DNA from: Schlegelella_A sp031360885 | Lineage (GTDB): Bacteria > Pseudomonadota > Gammaproteobacteria > Burkholderiales > Burkholderiaceae_C | Assembly (NCBI GenBank): GCA_031360885.1 | Contig: JANMCC010000186.1 | Span: 1-26,936, forward strand | DNA length: 26,936 bases | Direction: 5' to 3' | In this document: positions 1-11,221 of the stretch, in pieces | Layout: the number at the start of each line of letters is the position of its first letter | How positions within the stretch are numbered: position 1 is the stretch's first letter | The notes under the pieces: model-generated | The model's input: the letters and a program-made list of their open reading frames with translations, nothing else | What the model was told of the DNA's origin: nothing | Database searches by the model: none | Made by a program: the position numbers and the translations under genes

Positions 1-1
1 G

Positions 2-1798
<1,797 letters not shown>

Positions 1799-1853
1799 CC
1801 TCGCGCGCCAACGTTCCTTTGCGCACACGCTGATTGATGCGAGACTGCGTGTC

Positions 1854-2426
1854 ATGCCCGCGCTCCCCGACAGCGGCCCCGCAGTCCATATCACCGTCAT
1901 CCTGAACCGGGCCCTCGCTGGCGACACGGCCTCGCGCGACGAGGTCTACGCGCTGCTCTATACCGAACTGGTGCGCCTGGCGCGATCTCACCTGTCGGGC
2001 GCCGGTTCGGTCTCGCTGAATCCGTCGGCCCTCGTGCACGAGGCCTATCTCCGCATGCTGCGCCGCGACGCCACGCCGATGCGCGATCGCCGCGCCTTCT
2101 TCGCCTATGCCTCGACGGTGATGCGCAGCGTCCTGATCGACCACGTTCGCGCCGGCAGCGCCGACAAGCGCGGCGGCTTGTTCACGCCGGTGACGCTGAC
2201 CACCGGCGTGCTCAACAGCGTCGCCGCCGAAGAAGATTTCTCGCGCCTGAACGACGCGCTCGAGGCGCTGCGCGGCGTCGACGAGCGGAGCTCGCGCGTA
2301 GTCGAAATGCGCTATTTCGCCGGCATGACCGAAGAAGACATCGCCGGTGAGCTCGAGGTGTCTGTGCCCACCGTCAAGCGCGACTGGCGCAAGGCCCGCG
2401 CCTTCCTGTTCGATCAGTTGCGCTAG
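1854..2426 (+). CDS. ECF-subfamily RNA polymerase sigma factor (kinase-associated type)
   Basis: A 190-residue cytoplasmic sigma factor that would direct RNA polymerase to alternative promoters. Region 2 is visible as LNPSALVHEAYLRMLRR followed by RRAFFAYASTVMRSVLIDHV. Region 4 carries the helix-turn-helix MTEEDIAGELEVSVPTVKRDWRKARAFL. The pattern resembles the TIGR02999 (Sig-70_X6) type rather than classical anti-sigma-controlled ECFs. No anti-sigma gene is adjacent. Instead a membrane Ser/Thr kinase gene starts 16 bp downstream. That arrangement is known for ECF43-like factors such as Vibrio EcfP, which is activated by the kinase PknT; assignment to that group here is inference. The ATG at 1854 has only a weak Shine-Dalgarno sequence. 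The start lies 55 bp after the E1 stop codon. Confidence 0.93.
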   Translation: MPALPDSGPAVHITVILNRALAGDTASRDEVYALLYTELVRLARSHLSGAGSVSLNPSALVHEAYLRMLRRDATPMRDRRAFFAYASTVMRSVLIDHVRAGSADKRGGLFTPVTLTTGVLNSVAAEEDFSRLNDALEALRGVDERSSRVVEMRYFAGMTEEDIAGELEVSVPTVKRDWRKARAFLFDQLR

Positions 2427-2442
2427 GGCGAGCCCGGCCGGC

Positions 2443-4725
2443 ATGACTGAGCCCTCGAACCCGAACGGCTGGGCCGATGCGATGGCCTCGTTCGACGCAT
2501 GGGCCGAGTTGCCCGATGCGCAACGCGTGGCCTGGCTCGGCGATCTCGCCCGGGCGCAACCGGAACTGCACCAGCGCCTTGCCGCCTTGATCCGTGCCGA
2601 TCGCGACGCCGAGGATCGCTCCTTTCTCAGCCCCGGCGACGCTTGCGCATCAGCCGCTGGCCGCAGCATGCTCGGGCAACGCTTCGGACCGTGGTTCATC
2701 GAGCAGCTGATCGGCACGGGCGGCATGGGTCAGGTCTGGCTGGCGCGGCGCACCGACGGCCTGTACGACGGGCGGGCGGCGATCAAGCTGATGCGCATCG
2801 CCGTGGCCGACGCGGCGGCGAATGGTCGATTCGCGCGCGAGGGCCAGCTGCTCGGCCGGCTCAGCCACCCGAACATCGCGCGTCTGCTCGACGCCGGCGT
2901 TACCGAATCGGGCGAGCGTTACCTGGTTCTCGAATACGTCGACGGCGAGCGCATCGATCGCTATTGCGATCGCCTGCGTCTGACGGTGGCGCAGCGGGTG
3001 GCGCTGTTCATCGTCGTCTGCGAGGCCGTAGCCCATGCGCACGAGAACCTGGTCGTGCACCGCGACCTCAAGCCTTCGAACATCTTCGTCACCGCCGACG
3101 GCCAGGTGAAGCTGCTCGATTTCGGCGTGGCCAAGCTGCTCGTCGAGGGCGCCGACGGTGCGGGCGACGAGTCGGAACTCACTCGCTCGGGCGGCGCGGC
3201 CATGACGCCGCAGTACGCCTCGCCCGAGCAGCTGACGGGCGGCACCGTGACGACCGCCACCGACGTCTACGGTCTCGGCATGGTGCTCTACGGCCTGCTC
3301 AGCGGCTCGCGCCCGTTCGGCGGCGACGCCACGCCGACACCGCTGCGCGGCGCGAGCCTGACGGCCGAACCACGACCGTTGTGGCTGTTGCCCGACGCGA
3401 CCGCCGAGGCCGAGCGGATCGCCTCCGAACGCGCCACCGGCGTCACGGCGCTGCGCAAGGCCTTGCGTGGCGACCTGGCCGTCGTCATCGCCAAGGCCAT
3501 CAAGGCCGATGCCGCGGAACGCTACCGTTCGGTCCCCGACTTCGCCGATGACCTGCAGCGCACGCTGGACCAGAGGCCGATCGCCGCGCGGCCCGACAGC
3601 GCGGCCTACCGCGGCGCGAAGTTCGTGCGCCGGCACTGGTTTGGCGTCGCTGCCGCGGCGCTGATCCTGCTCAGCGTTGCCGCCGGCGTGACCGGCACGC
3701 TCATCAAGCAGCGCGAGGCCGAACGCGAGGCCGAGCGCGCGGTGGCCGTCAAGCGCTTCCTGCTCGACCTGTTCGAACAGGCGCGCAGTTCGGTCAGGAG
3801 CGGGGGCACGCAGACGCGCGAAGCGACCGTGAACGACATGCTCGCGGCTGGTGCCGATCGCGTCGACACGTCGTTCGCGGCGCAACCCGCGATCCGGGAC
3901 GAGGTTTTCCAGATCCTGGTTGAGTTGTATTCCGATACCGGTGAACCGAAGCAGATCGTCGCCCTGGCCCGGCGCCGGCTCGCAGCCGCGCAGGCCGGCT
4001 TCGGGCCACGTGACGCGCGCACCGCACCGGCGGAGGTGATGATGGCTGGCGTGCTGCTGAACTTCGGTGAGGCTGGCGAAGCCGCAAAGCTGCTCGGCCA
4101 CGCGCAAATGCTGCTCGATCAAGCCGGTGACCGTACGTCGATCGAACGCGCGCGTCTGCTGCGCTGGCAAGGCGTCATGGCGATGATCACCGAGGCCAAG
4201 CCGCCTTGGGTCGAGCATCCCCTGCGGCTGGCGATCGTGCTCCTGCGCACCCGCTTTGCCGATGATGACGAGCTGCTCTCCGCGTTGGCGTCGCTGCCTT
4301 CCCTGGCGTGCCACTACGGCGAGGCCGGGGAAGCGATGGCCGCCGCCGAGGAGCTCCATCGGCGTACGCTCGCGCGCTACGGCGACGACAATCTCTTCGT
4401 CGATGAAGCCGACGAGATGCGTGGTCAGTTGATGGCGCTGAACGGGCGTGCCGCCGACGCCTTGCCGGTGCTGGAACGGGCGCTCGAAGGGTTTCGCCGG
4501 CATGTCGGCGTGAAGAGCCCGAACATGGTTCAGGCCCAGCTCGGCCTGGCCACGGCCTACCAGGCGGCAGGGCGCCCCGAAGCTTCGCAGCGCGCCTACG
4601 AAGCCGCGCGGCAGGCGATCGAGCGCGACCACGCCGGTGACAAGCGGCTGGCCCGGCAGATCGCCAGCACGCGTGAAGACATCGACAAGCTGCGCGCCGG
4701 GAAGACGCTGCGCTGCAAACGCTGA
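2443..4725 (+). CDS. Transmembrane Ser/Thr protein kinase (Hanks type) with C-terminal TPR-like region
   Basis: A 760-residue kinase. After about 80 N-terminal residues, the kinase domain shows the glycine loop GTGGMGQVW (91-99), the ATP-binding lysine in AAIK (K115), HRDLKPSN with catalytic D208, DFG (226-228) and the ASPEQLTGG activation-segment end near 259-267. A single hydrophobic segment at about 399-421 (WFGVAAAALILLSVAAGVTG) should cross the membrane. A charged helix (QREAEREAERAV) and alanine-rich helical repeats resembling TPRs follow to the C-terminus, probably outside the cytoplasm. The frame is open further upstream, to about 2347, but that stretch overlaps the sigma gene; the ATG at 2443 just after the sigma stop is the better start. 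The likely target is the preceding sigma factor. The gene is probably co-transcribed with it. Confidence 0.93.
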   Translation: MTEPSNPNGWADAMASFDAWAELPDAQRVAWLGDLARAQPELHQRLAALIRADRDAEDRSFLSPGDACASAAGRSMLGQRFGPWFIEQLIGTGGMGQVWLARRTDGLYDGRAAIKLMRIAVADAAANGRFAREGQLLGRLSHPNIARLLDAGVTESGERYLVLEYVDGERIDRYCDRLRLTVAQRVALFIVVCEAVAHAHENLVVHRDLKPSNIFVTADGQVKLLDFGVAKLLVEGADGAGDESELTRSGGAAMTPQYASPEQLTGGTVTTATDVYGLGMVLYGLLSGSRPFGGDATPTPLRGASLTAEPRPLWLLPDATAEAERIASERATGVTALRKALRGDLAVVIAKAIKADAAERYRSVPDFADDLQRTLDQRPIAARPDSAAYRGAKFVRRHWFGVAAAALILLSVAAGVTGTLIKQREAEREAERAVAVKRFLLDLFEQARSSVRSGGTQTREATVNDMLAAGADRVDTSFAAQPAIRDEVFQILVELYSDTGEPKQIVALARRRLAAAQAGFGPRDARTAPAEVMMAGVLLNFGEAGEAAKLLGHAQMLLDQAGDRTSIERARLLRWQGVMAMITEAKPPWVEHPLRLAIVLLRTRFADDDELLSALASLPSLACHYGEAGEAMAAAEELHRRTLARYGDDNLFVDEADEMRGQLMALNGRAADALPVLERALEGFRRHVGVKSPNMVQAQLGLATAYQAAGRPEASQRAYEAARQAIERDHAGDKRLARQIASTREDIDKLRAGKTLRCKR

Positions 4726-4833
4726 GGCGGGAGCGTAGCGCCGGGCCGCGTGATCCCTTTCGCTCCGCGTTTGCGTCTTTGACTCCAGGTGCTGCGTGAT
4801 TGCCATGCAGCGTTCAACCCGGGAGTCCTTCGA

Positions 4834-6825
4834 ATGCTCACGCACGTTCTTCGACGCGCCGCAACCCATGCTGCTGCCGCGTTCCTCGCCACACTGATCG
4901 CCGCCTGCGGCGGCAATGACTACAGCACCGCGGTGCTTGTCGCGCCCACCATCGCCACCTTCACGGTGACACCGGCGGCGCAGGCATTCGGCGGCGGCCA
5001 GGTCGTGCTGTCCTGGAGCGCGCCCGACGCGAGCACGCTCGTCATCGACAACGGCGTCGGCGACGTGAGCGGGTTGTCGAGCAAAGCGGTCAACGTCACC
5101 GCGAACACGACCTTCACGCTGACCGCCAGCAACAGCTACGGGTCGGCGACGGCGACAACGGCCGTGACCGTCGCGGCGCAGCCCGCACCGGTGATCGCCA
5201 GCTTCACCGCCACGCCGGCATCGCTGCCTGCGGGCGGTGGCAGCGTCACGCTGAGCTGGACAGCGACGAACGCCACGACCCTGTCGATCGACAACGGCGT
5301 GGGTGTGGTCACCGGCACCGGCGCGACCGCGACCGTCGCGGCCGACACCACGTTCACGCTCACGGCCAGCAACCCCTCTGGCACCGTGACGCGCACCAGC
5401 CGCGTCGTGCTCGCTTCGGCCAGTACTCGATACCTCGACGTGGTCAACGGCGTCGATACCAACGCATGCACTCAGGCGGCACCGTGCAAGACGCTGGCTC
5501 ACGCGATCACCGGCGCACCGCCAGGATCGACCTTCTTGCTGGCCGACGGCATGTACAGCGCCCAGACCGAAGGCGTCGGCGGCTTCAACGTTCCCGACGG
5601 CGCGACGCTGCAAGCCATCCATCCCGGTGCCGCGACGCTAGCCTCGCTCGCCATCACCTTCGCCGGCTCGGGCACGCTGAACGGCATCGTCTTCGACCGG
5701 CAGGGGCCCGCGTTCAATTGCGGCGGCATCGACGCGGCCAGCACCCTCGGCACGCCGACGCTCACGATCACGGGCGTGTTCAGCAACTGCCCCAGCTGGC
5801 TGAGAGTCGGCGGCAACGTCAAGGCCACCATGACGCCGGGTGCGCTCGCCGGTGGCCTCTACACCACGGGTCTGGCCAACGGCGGACAGTGGGCGCTCGT
5901 CAACTCGTCGAGCCCTGCTTCGGCGGAGTTGCTGATTCTCGGCGGCGTGTTCGACGGCAACGACCTCGGCAACGCCGGCCTGCTCTCGTCCATGGGCACG
6001 GCCAAGCTGACGCTAGACGGTGTCACCGCTCGGAGATGGCCGCGGGCTGCCGTGACTGCAGCCGGCGGCACGGTCGTGCTTCGCAACGGCACCGTGCTCG
6101 ACCAGATCGGCACGGCAGGCGCGTTGGGGTGCGACGGCAGTGCGATCGTCGTGGGCAACTCGAGCGGCCAGCTGACGATGGATCACTCGACGCTCTCCAA
6201 CGCGCGCGCTGCCGGCATCTGCGCGCTCAACAACTTCAGCACCACGGTCACGAACTCGGTCGTGCTGACGCAGAGCACGATCACCGGCTCGGCAGGGGCG
6301 GCGATCCAGAACGAGAGCACCCAGGGCGTCGGTGCGACCATCACGGCCGATGGCGCGAGCCTCACGAACAACGGCTGGGGCATCTTCTGGACCCGTGCCG
6401 GCACGTTCGACCTCCGCAACTCGACGATCAGCGGCAGCACGGCCGCCGGCAGCATCGGCGCGGGCATCTACCTGCTCATGCCCTCGGGCTCGTTCAAGCT
6501 GCGCGGCAGCAGCGTCACGGGCAACATCGGGCACGGCGTCCATCTCGACGGCACGCAGTCCGTCGGCGGCCTCACGTTCGACCTCGGCACGGCCGCCGAT
6601 CCGGGCGGCAACACCTTCACCGGCAACGCCCTGGCCGGGCTGCGCAGCGTGGCGGCCGCAGGCGATTCGGTGAACGCCGTCGGCAACACCTGGATCGCGA
6701 ACCAGCAGGGCGCCGACGCGAACGGCCGCTACTCGCTGCCGCCGACCTTCACACCGGTGCCCAAGGCCGGCGCCGCGAACGGTGCGAACTTCAAGATCGA
6801 CAACGCGACGGCGTTGAACCTGTGA
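4834..6825 (+). CDS. Secreted lipoprotein with two Ig-like repeats and a right-handed beta-helix domain
   Basis: A 663-residue predicted lipoprotein. A basic start (MLTHVLRRAATH), a hydrophobic stretch and the lipobox LIAAC give lipidation at C25. Two tandem repeats of about 80 residues follow, each with the pattern ATF/ASFT-TP, VLSW or TLSW, IDNGVG and TTFTLTASN, typical of bacterial Ig-like or PKD-like surface modules. From about residue 205 (RYLDVVNGVDTNACTQAAPC) the protein resembles DUF1565/pectate-lyase-like beta-helix proteins, with many short repeats rich in G, N, S and T (TLDGVTARRW, LTMDHSTLSNARAAG, FDLRNSTISGSTAAG). The ATG at 4834 is chosen because GGGAG lies about 8 bp upstream and it begins the signal peptide; an in-frame GTG at 4789 is less likely. 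No enzymatic activity can be claimed. It is the third gene of the sigma-kinase module, after a 108-bp gap. Confidence 0.85.
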   Translation: MLTHVLRRAATHAAAAFLATLIAACGGNDYSTAVLVAPTIATFTVTPAAQAFGGGQVVLSWSAPDASTLVIDNGVGDVSGLSSKAVNVTANTTFTLTASNSYGSATATTAVTVAAQPAPVIASFTATPASLPAGGGSVTLSWTATNATTLSIDNGVGVVTGTGATATVAADTTFTLTASNPSGTVTRTSRVVLASASTRYLDVVNGVDTNACTQAAPCKTLAHAITGAPPGSTFLLADGMYSAQTEGVGGFNVPDGATLQAIHPGAATLASLAITFAGSGTLNGIVFDRQGPAFNCGGIDAASTLGTPTLTITGVFSNCPSWLRVGGNVKATMTPGALAGGLYTTGLANGGQWALVNSSSPASAELLILGGVFDGNDLGNAGLLSSMGTAKLTLDGVTARRWPRAAVTAAGGTVVLRNGTVLDQIGTAGALGCDGSAIVVGNSSGQLTMDHSTLSNARAAGICALNNFSTTVTNSVVLTQSTITGSAGAAIQNESTQGVGATITADGASLTNNGWGIFWTRAGTFDLRNSTISGSTAAGSIGAGIYLLMPSGSFKLRGSSVTGNIGHGVHLDGTQSVGGLTFDLGTAADPGGNTFTGNALAGLRSVAAAGDSVNAVGNTWIANQQGADANGRYSLPPTFTPVPKAGAANGANFKIDNATALNL

Positions 6826-6848
6826 ACTACAACGACCGGAAGGCCCGC

Positions 6849-7787
6849 ATGAACCGCAGCATGCACCGCCGCAGCTTTCTTGCACTCGCCGCTGCCACGC
6901 CGCTGCTGGCCCGCGCGGCCGGCTCGGCCGACGCTCACACCGCCAATGCCGTCGGCTGGCTCAAGCTGCAGGGCAAAGCGACACCGATCGCGCCCTCGGG
7001 AGGGGTCGTTCATGCGCTCGGATTTTCGAGCGACGGCAAACAGATCGTCGCCGATGTCGACAAGTCGCTCTATTTCATCGACGCAGCGAGCGGGCAAACA
7101 GCGCGCCAACCGTTTAGCTGGAACCGGGGCTTCACCGACAAGGTGCTGCTGGCGCCGAGCCCAGCGCGTGCGTTCGTCTCGAGCTGGGCTGGTGGACGAG
7201 GCGAGCTCGCGGTGCTCGACTGGGTGGCCGACAAGAAGGCGGCCCTGCTGCCGCTCACGAAAGAGGTTCGCGCACTGGCGGTCAGCGCCGACGGCGCGCG
7301 CCTCGCGCTGGGCTATGCCGATGGCAACTTCCAGATCGTCGATGCGCTCCGCGGCGCCTCTCTGCTCGGGCCCGTGAACGCCTACGCCGGAGCCATGGAG
7401 CCGGAACGCGAAGGCAAGGTCGAGATCTACGCATTGGCGTTCTCGGCCGACGGTCGTCGCCTGGCGCTGGCCGGTGCCGACCCGGCGCTGCGCTTCTTCG
7501 AGACCGCGAGCGGCAGGCCGATCGGCACGCCGGTTCGCGACGAAGCGACCGGCCTGGAATCGGTCGTGGACCAGATGGCCTTCACCGCCGACGGCAAGCG
7601 CCTCATCGTGACGACGGGCGACTTCTGCCTGCACGCACTCGATGCGCAGACGAGTCGCGCCGCCGCCCCTTACCTGCAGATGGCGTCGGGCGCAACGGCA
7701 CTGGCGTTGTCCCGCGACGGCGGTCGCCTCGCCACGGGCCACTTCAACGGCGAGCTGCGCCGCTGGACGCTGGCCTTCCGGGCCTGA
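6849..7787 (+). CDS. Tat-signal WD40/beta-propeller-like protein
   Basis: A 312-residue protein beginning with a twin-arginine-type signal (RRSFLALAAATPLLARAAG), so it is probably exported folded to the periplasm. The rest contains at least five WD40- or YVTN-like blades recognisable from the repeated pattern of small hydrophobics, a turn and SADG or similar: LGFSSDGKQIV, LAVSADGARLALGY, LAFSADGRRLALAG, MAFTADGKRLIVTTG and LALSRDGGRLATGH. It ends WTLAFRA. The ATG at 6849 has GGAAGG about 5 bp upstream and lies 23 bp after the lipoprotein stop, consistent with the same operon. Beta-propellers usually act as protein-interaction scaffolds; a role as partner of the lipoprotein or kinase sensor is inference. 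Confidence 0.85.
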   Translation: MNRSMHRRSFLALAAATPLLARAAGSADAHTANAVGWLKLQGKATPIAPSGGVVHALGFSSDGKQIVADVDKSLYFIDAASGQTARQPFSWNRGFTDKVLLAPSPARAFVSSWAGGRGELAVLDWVADKKAALLPLTKEVRALAVSADGARLALGYADGNFQIVDALRGASLLGPVNAYAGAMEPEREGKVEIYALAFSADGRRLALAGADPALRFFETASGRPIGTPVRDEATGLESVVDQMAFTADGKRLIVTTGDFCLHALDAQTSRAAAPYLQMASGATALALSRDGGRLATGHFNGELRRWTLAFRA

Positions 7788-7817
7788 CGTAGACCGTCGC
7801 GGTTCGGCTGCCCGGGA

Positions 7818-7900
7818 GTCGTCGCTAGTCGCCCATCCTGGCGTCGGGGAAGAACGGCAAGGTGCGAACGCGCTTGCCGCTCAGCCTGAACCAGGCGTTG
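7818..7900 (-). pseudogene. Remnant: 3' end of an isoquinoline-1-oxidoreductase-like large-subunit gene
   Basis: Eighty-three base pairs match 14349-14431 without gaps, with five differences by hand count (about 94%). Read on the minus strand they encode NAWFRLSGKRVRTLPFFP followed by DARMGD and a stop, against QRV and NAT in the intact protein. The stop codon and the first few bases beyond it are included. Homology ends abruptly at 7900, where E1 sequence begins. The 5' 97% of the gene is absent. Confidence 0.88.
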
Positions 7901-7902
7901 TC

Positions 7903-8136
<234 letters not shown>

Positions 8137-8185
8137 ACGAGCGGTCGGTCGACGCCCGGACGCGTCGGCGACACTCGCGATCGCG

Positions 8186-11176
8186 ATGGCGTCCGACCTG
8201 ATCTGCCTGCTCGACGAGGCCCGGCTGCACCTTGCCGAGGGGCCGGTGGAATGGCCGTGCAACGTGCCCGGCCTGCTGCTCGCCCGGCTGGCGACCGACG
8301 GCGAGTGGCAGAGCCGCGACGCGCTGCTCGCCCTGTTCTGGCCGGAGCGGCCGGCGAGCGAGGCGCTGCACAACCTGCGCGTCAACCTGCATCGCGGCAA
8401 GCAATGGCTGGCGGGCCACGGCCTCGGCGAGCGGCTCGAGAGCGAGCGCCGGCGGGTGCGGCTCGTTCTCGACTGCGACGTGCGCCGCTTCCACGCCGCC
8501 CTCGCCGCCGGCGACTGGGCCGGCGCCCGGCGCCTGCGCCGGCAGCCCTTGCTGAAAGGCATGGCGCTCCCGGGCTTCGCCGCCGTCGACGACTGGCTCG
8601 GCGAAGAGCGCGCCGCGATCGAGCTTGCGTGGCGCGAGGCGACGCTGCGCGATGCCGAACGGCTCGCCACGATCGGCCGCGCCGAAGAAGCCTGGAGCGC
8701 CTTCGCCGAGCTGGTTCGGCACGACCCGACCGACGAGCGCGCGGTCGAGGCGGCCTTGCGCCTGGCAAGACAGAGCGGCGAGGCGGCGCGCGGCCTCGCG
8801 CTGTTCGATCGCTTCGCCGCGCATCTCGAGGAGGATCTCGGCGCCGCGCCGGGCGCGACGACGCTCGCCCTGGCCGAGTCGCTGCGCGGCCGGGCGCCGG
8901 CGCGCGCGCCCGACCCGGCGACGACGCCATCGGCCGCGACGGCGGCGGTGCGCCCGGCGTCCTCTCCCTTGCTCCGCCCGCCGCTCGTCGGCCGTGCCGC
9001 CGAAGCCGAGCGGCTGCGAGGATCGGCGGCGGCGCTCACGGTGGTGGCGGGAGAAGCGGGCATCGGCAAGACCTGGCTGGTCGAGTCGACGATCGGCGCC
9101 GCGACCTGGCTGACCTGCAAGGAGTCGAGCCGCGGGGCTTCGCTGCAGCCGCTGATCGACTACGTCGAGGACACGCTCGACGCGCTCGCCGAGCTGCCCG
9201 GCTTCACCCGGCATCGCGCCGAGCTCGCGCGCCTCGTGCCCGCGGCGTTCGCCGACGAGTCGCCGCCGCCGCTGGCCGCTTCGGGAGGCGCGGGCCTGCG
9301 CCTCGCGCTCGCCGACCTGCTCGAGTCGATCGGCCGGCCGATCGTCGTCGACGACCTGCAGTGGGCCGACTCGGCGACGCTCGAGCTGGTCGCGCTGCTC
9401 GCTTCGCGGCAACGGGTGCCGCTGGTCGCCACGCTGCGCAGCGGCGGGCCGGCGCCGGCCGCGATCGAGACCTGGCTTGCAGCGCTGGCGGCGACGCTTG
9501 CGCTCGAACGCATAGCCCTCGCCCCGCTCGACGAGCCCGCGCTGCGCGCGCTGCTCTCGCCCTCGACCGGTTCCGGCGACGCCGCGCCGGAGGCGCTCGC
9601 GACCTTCGGCGCCTGGTTGCACCGGCAGAGCGGCGGCAATCCGTACTTCGCGGTCGAGACCCTGCGCTCGCTGCTCGATGCCGGCCGGCTTCGCGCCTCC
9701 GCCGGCGGCTGGGCCGGCGACCTGGCGGCGATCGCGGCGACGCCGGCCGAGCGCCTGCTGCCCGGCCGCCTGCTCGCCCTGGTGCGCCGCCGCATCGAGG
9801 CGCTCGACGAGCGCACCCGACGCGCGCTCGGGGTCGCCGCGGTGGCGGGCGATGCCCGGCATCTCGACGTGCTGGCCGCGGTGGCGGGGCTCGCGCCGCT
9901 GCAGATGGCCGAGGCCATCGCCGAAGGGCAGGCCGCCGGCCTCCTCGCCGGCCGCCGCTTTGCCCACGCCCTGGTGCGCGACGCGCTCTACCTCGGCACC
10001 TCCGAGGCGGTGCGCGCCGTGCTCCACGCCGACCTGGCGCGCCGCGCCGGCACACTGCTGACGGCGCATCGCCGGGCCGAGCACTGGTGGGCCGCGGGTG
10101 ACCTCGAGGAGGCGATCGCGGCGACGCTGCAGGCCGCCGCGCAGGACCGGCATCGGGGGCTACACGATCAGGCCGCGCAGCTCCTTCGCGACGCCCTGGC
10201 CCAGACGGAAGCGCCGGACCTGCGCGCCGAGCTGCTCGCCGACCTGGCCCGCACCGCCTTCGAGTCCGCCGCCGCCGGCGACGCGCGCGACCACGCGCAG
10301 CAGGCCCTCGCCCTGCTGCCGCGGCCCGCTGCGCGGGCCCGGGCGCTGGTCGTGCTGGCCGCGCTCGCCTTCCAGAACGGCACGCTCGACGAGGCGGACC
10401 GCTGCTGCGCGCGCGCCGCCGAATCGGACCCGGACCAGGGCGAGCTGCTGCTGCAGCAGAGCAACCTGGCCCTTCACCGCGGCCACTTCGACGCCGCCAT
10501 CGCCGCCCTGACGCGCCGCGTCGCCGCCTTGCGCCGCGGCCCGCCCGGGCCGCAACTCGCCGAGACGCTCACCAGCCTGGGCACCGCCTGGGACAACAAG
10601 GGGGACCTGGAGCGCGGCCTCGCCTTTCACCAGGAAGCGTGGGCGCTGGCCGGCCAGCTCGGCGCGCACTACGTCCGCGTCGACGTCGCGGTGAACCTGC
10701 TCTGGTCGCTGCCCGAGCTCGGCCGGCACGACGAGGCGCTCGCCTTCGGCCTCGAGGCGCTCGCGCTCGGCGCCTACGACGGCACGCAGACGCTGCTCAA
10801 CAACCTCGCCTGGCTGCACCTCGATCGCGGCCGCTTCGACGAGGCCGCGCGCCTGTACCGCCGCCTCGCCGCCGAAGGCGACCCGACGCTGCGCTGCTTC
10901 GCCTGGGCGAAGCTGCTGCAGATCCATGCCGAGCAGGGCCAGGAGACGGAGCGGCGCGCCGCGCTCGCCGGCACGCTGTCGGCGATGCGCGGCACCGAGC
11001 TGTACCAGGCGCACGCGGTCGCGATCCTCGCCGTGCTCGAGCACGGCGAGCGCGAGGACGCGGGCGCGGTGCTCCCCTTTCTCCGCCCGCAACCGCTCGA
11101 CGCCTTCCTGCAGGGCCGCCTCGACCAGGCGCTCGAGCGCCATGCGGCCGAGGCGCGGCAGGCGGGCACGTCCTGA
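8186..11176 (+). CDS. SARP/BTAD-type transcriptional regulator with AAA ATPase and TPR-like regions
   Basis: A 996-residue, probably cytoplasmic, regulator. Residues 1 to about 100 form an OmpR-like winged helix (LLARLATDGEWQSRDALLALFWP, then ALHNLRVNLHRGKQWL). Residues about 100-250 form a bacterial transcriptional activation (BTAD) helical domain (DCDVRRFHAALAAGDWAGA, ending LFDRFAAHLEEDLGAAPG). An AAA-type NTPase follows with Walker A GEAGIGKT (289-296) and Walker B PIVVDDLQWAD (D389/D390). The C-terminal half is alanine- and leucine-rich helical repeats of TPR type. This architecture matches large SARP/MalT-like (STAND) regulators that switch on with ATP and a ligand. The ATG at 8186 starts the winged helix; no clear Shine-Dalgarno sequence is seen. 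It lies 49 bp after the E1 remnant and converges with the lipoprotein gene downstream. Its target genes cannot be named. Confidence 0.9.
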   Translation: MASDLICLLDEARLHLAEGPVEWPCNVPGLLLARLATDGEWQSRDALLALFWPERPASEALHNLRVNLHRGKQWLAGHGLGERLESERRRVRLVLDCDVRRFHAALAAGDWAGARRLRRQPLLKGMALPGFAAVDDWLGEERAAIELAWREATLRDAERLATIGRAEEAWSAFAELVRHDPTDERAVEAALRLARQSGEAARGLALFDRFAAHLEEDLGAAPGATTLALAESLRGRAPARAPDPATTPSAATAAVRPASSPLLRPPLVGRAAEAERLRGSAAALTVVAGEAGIGKTWLVESTIGAATWLTCKESSRGASLQPLIDYVEDTLDALAELPGFTRHRAELARLVPAAFADESPPPLAASGGAGLRLALADLLESIGRPIVVDDLQWADSATLELVALLASRQRVPLVATLRSGGPAPAAIETWLAALAATLALERIALAPLDEPALRALLSPSTGSGDAAPEALATFGAWLHRQSGGNPYFAVETLRSLLDAGRLRASAGGWAGDLAAIAATPAERLLPGRLLALVRRRIEALDERTRRALGVAAVAGDARHLDVLAAVAGLAPLQMAEAIAEGQAAGLLAGRRFAHALVRDALYLGTSEAVRAVLHADLARRAGTLLTAHRRAEHWWAAGDLEEAIAATLQAAAQDRHRGLHDQAAQLLRDALAQTEAPDLRAELLADLARTAFESAAAGDARDHAQQALALLPRPAARARALVVLAALAFQNGTLDEADRCCARAAESDPDQGELLLQQSNLALHRGHFDAAIAALTRRVAALRRGPPGPQLAETLTSLGTAWDNKGDLERGLAFHQEAWALAGQLGAHYVRVDVAVNLLWSLPELGRHDEALAFGLEALALGAYDGTQTLLNNLAWLHLDRGRFDEAARLYRRLAAEGDPTLRCFAWAKLLQIHAEQGQETERRAALAGTLSAMRGTELYQAHAVAILAVLEHGEREDAGAVLPFLRPQPLDAFLQGRLDQALERHAAEARQAGTS

Positions 11177-11221
11177 CATGGGCGACTCCGGTCGGACGCG
11201 GGCGCGACGTCGATCACGTCT

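Noticed and set aside
1825..1852. Inverted repeat ACACGC/GCGTGT just before the sigma factor start
   Set aside because: Six-base arms with a 16-base spacer in GC-rich DNA. It could be an operator, but nothing else supports it.
4726..4833. A possible hairpin (GGAGCG at 4730 and CGCTCC at 4761) between the kinase and lipoprotein genes
   Set aside because: Six-base arms with a 25-base loop are too weak to call a terminator.
2650..5622. A 990-residue open frame on the minus strand across the kinase and lipoprotein genes
   Set aside because: Arginine-, alanine- and histidine-rich with no domain, lying antisense to a well-supported kinase. Long antisense frames are normal at this GC content.
11179..11188. 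A 10-bp match (ATGGGCGACT) to the inverted end of the molybdo-hydroxylase gene, between the SARP and lipoprotein genes
   Set aside because: Similarity stops after 10 bp on both sides. Too short to claim another recombination scar.
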